Positions 8,054 through 13,285 of a stretch of DNA of 13,285 nucleotides are shown here, piece after piece. The DNA is from an uncultured Bacteroidota bacterium (GTDB taxonomy: Bacteria > Bacteroidota > Bacteroidia > Chitinophagales > Chitinophagaceae). The notes beneath the pieces are model-generated. The model was given only the letters and a program-made list of their open reading frames with translations, ran no database searches and was not told the DNA's origin. The stretch spans positions 1 through 13,285 of the forward strand of contig CAILMA010000304.1 of the NCBI GenBank assembly GCA_903835145.1. Reading direction: 5' to 3'. The stretch's first letter is position 1. The number at the start of each line of letters is the position of its first letter. The position numbers were made by a program, and so were the translations under genes.

Positions 8054-9316
8054 TTACTTAAGCACTTTCATTTTTACCGTTTCAATCCGGGTATTGGTTA
8101 CCAGTAATATATCAAATTCATATTGCCCGAGTATAATTTGCTCCTTTATCTTAGGTATGGTTTCATGCCCGCTTATTATGTAGCCCGACAAAGTCTCTGA
8201 TTGCTCAGTAGGGAATTCAAAGCCATATTTTTCATTCAGATAATCAAGCTCCAGCCGGCCTGAGAATATATATTCGTTTTCAGCCAGTTGCTTTTCTACA
8301 TGCTCTTCTACGTCATATTCGTCGTTAATGTCGCCAAATATCTCTTCAAGCACATCTTCCATGGTTACAATACCAGCGGTCCCACCAAATTCATCAACCA
8401 CCCAGGCAATACTTTTCCGCTCCTTGGTAAATCTATTCATAAGGTCAACTGCGCTCATCGCCTCCGGCACTGCCGTAATCGTATGAAGTATCTCTTTTAT
8501 CTCGCGCGGCCTGCGGTTAAGGTCCAGATGGTGTATGTAGCCTATTATGTTGTCGATGGTATCATCATACACAATGATCTTGGAGAGCTTCGTACTTATG
8601 AATTTTTTCCTGGCTTCTTCTATTGACACATTTATGTCCACCGCTTCTACTTCATTACGCGGCACCATGCATTTCCTCACCCGCACATTCACGAGGTAAA
8701 GTGCGTTTTCAAACAGTTCCGCATTCACATCGCTGTTCTCATTTTCGTGGCCATGCATGCTCTGCTTCACAAATACCTCAAGGTCTATCCTGTTGAAAAC
8801 CTGCTTGCTTTCCTTGATGCGCACATTAAAAAGGTGCTTGAGAATGAATTCAGAAATAGATACAAAAACCTTTGCAACTGGGTAAAAGATGTAATACATC
8901 AGCCACATCGGCACACTAAAAATGGTGAGCACTACTTCCGCTTTGGAACGGAAAATCGCCTTCGGCAAAAATTCCGCAAAAATCAGGATAACAATCGTTG
9001 CCAGCAGCGTATCCACCGCCAGCTTCGGATATTCTGATAGTGTAATGTGGTAATGATCAAGTAGTTTTTGCGATGCCTTAGAGGCAAGCACACCATAAAT
9101 AACCAGTAGTACGTTTACCCCCACCAGGCTCGTACCTATAAATTCAGAAGGGTTTTCCATAAACCGCGCAAGTATGCGCCCCGAAAACTTTCCTTGTTTC
9201 TTCCGTAACTCTATGTTGAGTTTATTTGCAGATATAAATGCAATTTCTGTACCCGCAAAAAAGCCCATCAGGAGTATGCACCCCAGTATATAAAGCAGCA
9301 GATGTGAAATATCCAT
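8054..9316 (-). CDS. Hemolysin-family CNNM / CBS / CorC-HlyC membrane protein
   Basis: This 420-residue inner-membrane protein belongs to the CNNM (DUF21) family, whose members are linked to magnesium or other divalent cation export. An N-terminal transmembrane domain (about 5-165) has the motifs FFAGTEIAFISANKL (19-33) and FAEFLPKAI (113-121). A CBS-domain pair (about 210-335) includes KCMVPR and the family signature VVDEFGGTAGIVTMEDVLEE followed by IFGDI. A CorC/HlyC domain closes the protein (about 343-417). Length and order are typical. In Bacteroidota the gliding protein GldE has the same architecture, but the first helix reads like the general hemolysin-family branch, so I do not assign gldE. 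Transport of a particular ion is inference. A -7 element sits immediately upstream of the ATG. Confidence 0.9.
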   Translation of the reverse strand: MDISHLLLYILGCILLMGFFAGTEIAFISANKLNIELRKKQGKFSGRILARFMENPSEFIGTSLVGVNVLLVIYGVLASKASQKLLDHYHITLSEYPKLAVDTLLATIVILIFAEFLPKAIFRSKAEVVLTIFSVPMWLMYYIFYPVAKVFVSISEFILKHLFNVRIKESKQVFNRIDLEVFVKQSMHGHENENSDVNAELFENALYLVNVRVRKCMVPRNEVEAVDINVSIEEARKKFISTKLSKIIVYDDTIDNIIGYIHHLDLNRRPREIKEILHTITAVPEAMSAVDLMNRFTKERKSIAWVVDEFGGTAGIVTMEDVLEEIFGDINDEYDVEEHVEKQLAENEYIFSGRLELDYLNEKYGFEFPTEQSETLSGYIISGHETIPKIKEQIILGQYEFDILLVTNTRIETVKMKVLK

Positions 9317-9321
9317 GTTGC

Positions 9322-9348
9322 CAAAGATAATAAATTCCCGTGCCGCAA
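9322..9348 (-). promoter_or_regulatory. Candidate promoter abutting the CNNM gene
   Basis: The minus strand reads TATCTTTG at 9322-9329, a full TAnnTTTG match, with a TTG at 9346-9348 after 16 bases. The -7 element ends only five bases before the ATG at 9316, so transcription would begin at or next to the start codon, implying a leaderless or nearly leaderless mRNA. Confidence 0.4.
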
Positions 9349-9490
9349 TGTTATTTTATTTAGTCTTTTGTAGTGTCGGTGTCACAAATCCTCATCTGTC
9401 ACGGAGTGTTTCAGCATCGTTAAATGCTAAATTCAATCACACACTGCGTCAATTAAGGCCTTGCGGTTCTATACATTCGGATTTTTCGAT

Positions 9491-9498
9491 TATTTTTG
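9491..9498 (+). promoter_or_regulatory. Candidate -7 element (TATTTTTG) for the first GtrA gene
   Basis: TATTTTTG matches TAnnTTTG and ends 16 bases before the TTG start at 9515, implying a leader of about 10 bases. No well-spaced -33 TTG was found. The second GtrA gene has a similar but imperfect TATTTTGG at 10101-10108, the same distance from its TTG start. Confidence 0.4.
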
Positions 9499-9514
9499 CC
9501 CTAAATTTATTTGA

Positions 9515-10039
9515 TTGCAGTATACATTAAGAAATATCATTGTCGCGATTATAGACTTCGTCCATAAACCGTTCTCAAAGCTTATTCCAGCCCAGACTTT
9601 TCGTTACCTGGCTTGCGGCGGTGGCAATACAGTTCTTGGCCTTGTTTTATATTCTGTAGTTTATAACTACGTATTGCGCGGCAACGAGTTTCACGTAGTC
9701 GACGGGTTCAGCCTTACTGCACGCGTAGCATCGTTGTTTCTCACTTCATGCGTTACTTTTCCGGTCGGTTTTTTGTTATCCAGCTACGTCGTTTTTCCCG
9801 AGTCGCAGCTCCACGGTAGGGTGCAATTGTTCCGGTATTCCTTGTCTTACGCGGGCTTTATTGTAATGGCTTATTGCTTCACTAAGTTTTTCGCTTATTG
9901 CATTCCGCTCGTGCGGGCCGATGTCGCTAATATTTTTGTAAACGTCCTCACTGCAATCCTTAGCTATATCACCCAGAAGCTCTACACTTTTAAAATAGAA
10001 AAAGAGGAAGCAAAAGAAGAAGAAATGACTTTGCAATAA
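9515..10039 (+). CDS. GtrA-family membrane protein, first of a tandem pair
   Basis: This 174-residue protein has four predicted membrane segments, at about residues 31-51, 66-91, 106-127 and 135-155. The GtrA family is associated with movement of lipid-linked sugars or with cell-surface glycan synthesis. A basic amphipathic N-terminus leads into QTFRYLACGG. The loop FPESQLHGRVQLFRY lies between helices 2 and 3. The C-terminus (KLYTFKIEKEEAKEEE) is charged. The start is a TTG, and an in-frame TGA at 9512-9514 lies immediately before it, so no earlier start is possible. The paralogue starting at 10125 aligns from exactly this codon. Positive charges put both termini inside. No glycosyltransferase partner is in the window, so the substrate is unknown. 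Confidence 0.88.
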   Translation: MQYTLRNIIVAIIDFVHKPFSKLIPAQTFRYLACGGGNTVLGLVLYSVVYNYVLRGNEFHVVDGFSLTARVASLFLTSCVTFPVGFLLSSYVVFPESQLHGRVQLFRYSLSYAGFIVMAYCFTKFFAYCIPLVRADVANIFVNVLTAILSYITQKLYTFKIEKEEAKEEEMTLQ

Positions 10040-10124
10040 ATTTTTTTCTACTTCATAAATTATTTAAGCTAATTCATCGCCGAATAATAATAAATTCCGT
10101 TATTTTGGCGCAAATTATAAATTT

Positions 10125-10649
10125 TTGTTTGCAGCAGCCCGTCATATCATAGTTGGAATAATTGATTTTTTTCATAGACCCTTCGCCCGGTGGATTCCTA
10201 CTCAAACCTTCCGCTATCTTGCATGTGGTGGGTCTAATGTGCTCATCAATATTTCGTTGTACTCCATTTGCCTGAAGTATGTATTCAAAACCGATAACAT
10301 AGTCTTGTTTGGCAACTTTAATATGGCAGCGTCCGTTGCCGCATGGGTCATTGCTTTTGCTATCAGCTTCCCGCTCGGTTTCACACTATCCCGCTACATT
10401 GTTTTCCCGGAGTCAAACCTCCACGGCAGAATTCAGTTTTTCAGGTATGCGCTCACAACAGCAAGTTTCATTGTGCTCACTTACCTGCTCATCAAGTTCT
10501 TCGATTTTTTACTCGTGAAAATGGGACTTACTCAGGATGGCACCTATGCCTTGTTGCATACCGTTACTTATACGCTCATTAATATTATTGTAGCAGTCAT
10601 CAGTTACATTTTGCAACGCACCTATACCTTTAAAACAAAGGAAGAATAA
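10125..10649 (+). CDS. GtrA-family membrane protein, second of a tandem pair
   Basis: This 174-residue, four-helix GtrA-family protein is a paralogue of the gene ending 85 bases upstream. Shared blocks are the N-terminal IIDF(V/F)H(K/R)PF, then QTFRYLACGG, the loop FPESNLHGRIQFFRY and the C-terminal TYTFK. The start is again TTG, with no in-frame ATG or GTG between it and the upstream stop at 10065-10067. Residues 1-10 align one-for-one with the first copy. The two copies differ most in the loop between helices 1 and 2 and before helix 4 (VKMGLTQDGTYALLH here). A role in moving a polyprenyl-linked sugar is known for some family members; here it is inference. The gene converges with the next one, leaving 22 bases between stops. 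Confidence 0.88.
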   Translation: MFAAARHIIVGIIDFFHRPFARWIPTQTFRYLACGGSNVLINISLYSICLKYVFKTDNIVLFGNFNMAASVAAWVIAFAISFPLGFTLSRYIVFPESNLHGRIQFFRYALTTASFIVLTYLLIKFFDFLLVKMGLTQDGTYALLHTVTYTLINIIVAVISYILQRTYTFKTKEE

Positions 10650-10654
10650 CAACG

Positions 10655-10673
10655 AGTGTTGCCTTTCAACATT
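10655..10673. terminator. Weak hairpin between convergent GtrA and phosphatase-fold genes
   Basis: AGTGTTG (10655-10661) can pair with CAACATT (10667-10673) around a CCTTT loop. This gives a 7-bp stem with one G-T pair in the 22-base gap between convergent stops, touching the stop codon of the minus-strand gene. On the plus strand it is followed by AATTTGCTTT, a poor T-run. It may act as a shared weak terminator. Confidence 0.3.
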
Positions 10674-11712
10674 AATTTGCTTTCTCAATGAAATAAGTAA
10701 CCACCGGGAAGTGATCACTGTAGCCGTTTATCCACCTTGGGCCGGCGAAAGAACGGTGGGGCATGCCCTTGTATTGGCCAATTTTGTTAATCAGAAAATC
10801 TTTTGCGAAAATTTCTTCTTTATAGTATTTCCACTTGTTATTGGTGTTAAGCACAAATGCACCTGATACCATTATCTGATCTATAAGGTTCCATTCGTTC
10901 TGGTAATTTTCTGTGCCCTTTCCCTTCTCATAAAGTTTTATCCAAGGGTTGTAAATATCTGTCAGCTCCACATCTTTTTTATCGTCCTTGGCACCCAGCA
11001 CTTTTACCACGCCCTCACTCGTTGGGTTGTCGTTGAGGTCTCCCATTATTATCACCTTAGTTGCAGGGTTTATTTTCATCAGGGAGTCATAGATGCGTTT
11101 ATCTACCGATGCTGCCAGTCTCCTGCCGGGAGCGCTCGCTGCCTCGCCACCTGATTTTGATGGCCAGTGGTTTACGAGTATATGCACTGTGTCGCCTGCA
11201 AGTATACCATATACATGTAGTATGTCCCTTGTTGGTCTTTTCTGTCCCAGCGTTTCCAGTGGCACATGCACTGGCTCTGCGTGAAGCACCTTCATGTACT
11301 TGGGGTTATATACCAGCGCAACACTTATTCCCCGTTCGTCAGGCGTATAAAACCATTCGTATTTATACTTCCTGCTCTTTAGTTCGGGTTGTGACAAGAG
11401 GTCATTTATCACCCGGTCATTTTCAACTTCTGCCATTCCTATCAGCGCAGCACCATCCGGTGTTACATCCGTCCCCAGTTTCTGAAAAACGGTTGCAATA
11501 TTGTGCAGTTTCTGTTCATATATCTCCCGTGTATAATGGTAGGTACCATTCGGCGTGAAATCTTCATCCATTTTGTTGAGGTCATGAATAGTGTCGAAGA
11601 AGTTCTCAACATTATAAAAACCCACCGCCAATACCTTGTACTGACTCTGTCCTAAAGCCCCGAAACAAGTAAAAAGTAGCGCTACTACCACAAAAAGTCT
11701 GCCAGTCAACAT
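10672..11712 (-). CDS. Secreted endonuclease/exonuclease/phosphatase family protein
   Basis: This 346-residue exported protein has the DNase I-like (EEP) fold. Residues 1-21 are a signal peptide (RLFVVVALLFTCFGALGQ). Motifs of the fold appear in order: FYNVENFFD (32-40, with metal-site N34 and E36), GMAEVEND (92-99), NHWPSK (181-186, catalytic histidine H182), IMGDLNDNP (222-230, D225 and N227) and YSDHFPV (331-337, D333 and H334). All catalytic positions expected for the family are present, so it should be an active metal-dependent phosphoesterase. Whether it cuts DNA, RNA, lipids or another phosphodiester cannot be told. The frame extends to a TTG at 11760, but the ATG at 11710-11712 starts the signal peptide and is preferred. 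The next gene is divergent, 183 bases away. Confidence 0.9.
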   Translation of the reverse strand: MLTGRLFVVVALLFTCFGALGQSQYKVLAVGFYNVENFFDTIHDLNKMDEDFTPNGTYHYTREIYEQKLHNIATVFQKLGTDVTPDGAALIGMAEVENDRVINDLLSQPELKSRKYKYEWFYTPDERGISVALVYNPKYMKVLHAEPVHVPLETLGQKRPTRDILHVYGILAGDTVHILVNHWPSKSGGEAASAPGRRLAASVDKRIYDSLMKINPATKVIIMGDLNDNPTSEGVVKVLGAKDDKKDVELTDIYNPWIKLYEKGKGTENYQNEWNLIDQIMVSGAFVLNTNNKWKYYKEEIFAKDFLINKIGQYKGMPHRSFAGPRWINGYSDHFPVVTYFIEKAN

Positions 11713-11850
11713 CGTTTTTTTGGGCAAAGAAATCGAAATGAGCCTAAAATAGGTGCGCAAAACAATTAGCTAACATAGAAGTAACTTAAAGTTTATAATG
11801 GCTTAATGATAACATAACTGCCCTAAAACGCCCTCGCTCATAGCCTAAGG

Positions 11851-11858
11851 TAACTTTG
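11851..11858 (+). promoter_or_regulatory. Candidate -7 element (TAACTTTG) for the TonB-dependent receptor
   Basis: TAACTTTG is an exact TAnnTTTG match, 37 bases before the ATG at 11896, implying a leader of about 30 bases. A -33 TTG at proper spacing is not evident. The start codon is preceded by an A-rich stretch (CAAAAAA) rather than a Shine-Dalgarno sequence, as is usual in Bacteroidota. Confidence 0.42.
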
Positions 11859-11895
11859 CCGACTGAATAAAGCTGTTCATCTCAAAGTCAAAAAA

Positions 11896-13285
11896 ATGAT
11901 TAAAAGGCTACTTCCTATATTTATTATACTCGTCTCCATATCCGTTTTTTCTTTCGCTCAGTCTAGAAAAACGGCCATAATAAAGGGTAGGCTAACGAAT
12001 AGCGCCACAAAGTCGCCGTTTAACGACCTTAAAATATCGATTCCGGAGCTGGGCGTCTTTGCCCGTTCTGATGGTGAAGGCGCTTTTGAATTGAGCGAAA
12101 TACCATATGGCAAGTACACAGTTATTGTTTCGGGCCTTTCAGCTAATGCCGATAGCATTTCCGTTTCAGTAGATAAAGACCTCATTGACCTCAAAGAAAT
12201 TATTGTTACCCCTAACGAGAAAAGTGCGTCTCAGGGCGATGCAGAAATCCCAACCATTTCTATTACTGACAATGGCAATTCAGGTTCTGACCCAAGCGAC
12301 GACGGCTCACAGTCGGGCGATGAGCTCCTTATTGCCAGCCGCGATCCCTTTGTATCGGCTGCTGTACATGTGCTTGGCGGTTTATTTTTCCGCCCGAGAG
12401 GCCAGCGCACACAGAATGAAACGGAGATAAACGGTATTCCTTTTAATAATGCGCAAACCGGTTTCCTCTCCTGGAGCACCCAGCTTGGCGATCAAAGCGA
12501 TGTATTCCGGGGCCGCGATATCCGCTATGGTCTTGAGCCATCGCCTTATACATTCGGTAGTGCCAATGGATCTACCTACATACAAGCTACCGCTGCCGAC
12601 CAACAGAAAGAAACAAAAGTGACCTATACCGCAACCGACCGTAACTATAAGAACAAGGTAATGTTCACCAAGAATAGCGGACTGATGAAAAATGGCTGGG
12701 CTTATTCCGTTTCCGCCAACAAACGATGGGCTCAGGAAGGCTATAGGCCGGGTACTTTCTTCGATGGCTATGCCTATTATGCAGCCGTAAGTAAGGTGAT
12801 GAACAAAAGCCAGTTCAACCTTACAACTTTTGGTTCTCCCCTCAGTCAGGCCCGCGGTTTTATGGCTACACAAGAAGCCTATAATCTGGCAGGCAACAAC
12901 TACTATAATTCCGATTGGGGCTACCAGACCGTAAACGGTCAGCAAGTGAAAAGAGCATCGAGCGTGCAGAAAGTTTTCCAGCCGATTACAATACTTAACT
13001 ACGAATACAAGCCGAGCGAAAAAACAAGATGGACTATTGCTGCTGGCTACCAGTTTGGTAAAGACAAAACTTCTGGTTTGGATGGTTATAATTCATCGAG
13101 CCCTTATGGCAATTACTACAAAAATCTTCCGGGTTATTATTATACACAAACGCCGCCAGATTCCGTAACCGGTAACATCGTAAAGCAGGAACTGCTGGCA
13201 AATCCCGGTCAGCTGCAAATCGACTGGAACAAACTATACAACGACAACAGGTCGAATACCGAAACCATTTACAATGTAAATGGAA
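11896..13285 (+). CDS. TonB-dependent receptor with carboxypeptidase-regulatory-like domain (partial, 3' end outside window)
   Basis: 463 codons of an outer-membrane receptor are present; the frame is open to the right edge, so most of the beta-barrel is missing. Residues 1-22 are a signal peptide ending in SVFSFAQ. Residues about 26-105 form the carboxypeptidase-regulatory-like domain (IIKGRLTNSATKSPFNDLKI ... GEGAFELSEIPYGKYTVIV). An acidic, Ser/Gly-rich linker follows (about 110-143). The plug region (about 143-232) has SRDPF, RPRGQ and EINGIPFNNAQTG, in the order seen in a common Bacteroidota receptor branch (RDPF, RxRG, NGxPxND). Aromatic-rich strands typical of a barrel come next. No SusD-like partner can be seen because the window ends, and the substrate is unknown. 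The gene is absent from simple stop-to-stop listings because it has no stop here. Confidence 0.9.
   Translation, partial: MIKRLLPIFIILVSISVFSFAQSRKTAIIKGRLTNSATKSPFNDLKISIPELGVFARSDGEGAFELSEIPYGKYTVIVSGLSANADSISVSVDKDLIDLKEIIVTPNEKSASQGDAEIPTISITDNGNSGSDPSDDGSQSGDELLIASRDPFVSAAVHVLGGLFFRPRGQRTQNETEINGIPFNNAQTGFLSWSTQLGDQSDVFRGRDIRYGLEPSPYTFGSANGSTYIQATAADQQKETKVTYTATDRNYKNKVMFTKNSGLMKNGWAYSVSANKRWAQEGYRPGTFFDGYAYYAAVSKVMNKSQFNLTTFGSPLSQARGFMATQEAYNLAGNNYYNSDWGYQTVNGQQVKRASSVQKVFQPITILNYEYKPSEKTRWTIAAGYQFGKDKTSGLDGYNSSSPYGNYYKNLPGYYYTQTPPDSVTGNIVKQELLANPGQLQIDWNKLYNDNRSNTETIYNVNG

Noticed and set aside
9315..9530. A 71-codon plus-strand frame in the divergent gap
   Set aside because: It overlaps the start regions of both the CNNM and GtrA genes, covers their likely promoters and shows no domain or signal peptide.
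9515..10649. An opposite-topology (dual-topology) pair model for the two GtrA proteins
   Set aside because: Both copies carry their positive charges at the N-terminus, in the helix 2-3 loop and at the C-terminus, so both should insert with the same N-in/C-in orientation.
11061..11558. A 165-codon plus-strand frame opposite the phosphatase-fold gene
   Set aside because: It is antisense to all the catalytic motifs of a convincing EEP-family gene, and its His/Pro/Arg/Ser-rich translation matches nothing.
12382..12945. A 187-codon minus-strand open frame opposite the TonB-dependent receptor
   Set aside because: The plus-strand frame has a clear signal peptide, regulatory-like domain and plug motifs. 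The antisense frame has no recognisable family.

Overview
The window looks like chromosomal DNA from a member of the Bacteroidota, probably a Chitinophagaceae-like organism. The evidence is: two secreted proteins ending in type IX secretion (T9SS) type A sorting domains; an N-terminal carboxypeptidase-regulatory-like TonB-dependent receptor; A-rich leaders without Shine-Dalgarno sequences; and several TAnnTTTG promoter -7 elements. The genus assignment is inference. No rRNA, tRNA, CRISPR array, insertion sequence or phage gene was seen. No stretch longer than about 210 bases lacks a gene.

Left part (172-7205, minus strand): two tandem, paralogous, very large secreted proteins. Each has a signal peptide, a six-blade NHL beta-propeller, a run of Ig-like repeats and a T9SS C-terminal sorting domain. 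The downstream one has 3 Ig-like repeats and the upstream one has 12. A strong intrinsic terminator lies between them, so they are probably separate transcription units. The Ig-like repeats show an orderly cysteine pattern: the first repeat lacks the third Cys, the last repeat lacks the first Cys, and all inner repeats have three. Both proteins follow this rule, which is the most interesting signal in the window.

Middle part (7411-9316, minus strand): a complete 3-hydroxyanthranilate 3,4-dioxygenase, and upstream of it a CNNM/CBS/CorC-HlyC membrane protein. The two may be co-transcribed, because no promoter-like element is visible in the 115-base gap.

Right part: two tandem GtrA-family membrane proteins on the plus strand (9515-10649), both apparently starting at TTG. 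They converge on a secreted endonuclease/exonuclease/phosphatase-fold protein (10672-11712, minus strand). Divergent from that is a TonB-dependent outer-membrane receptor (from 11896, plus strand) cut off by the right edge.

The left edge (1-171) has no convincing gene but contains a GC-rich block of small palindromes. I see no new multi-gene system. The genes are mostly individually familiar families, and the unusual content is the repeat architecture of the two NHL/Ig proteins.
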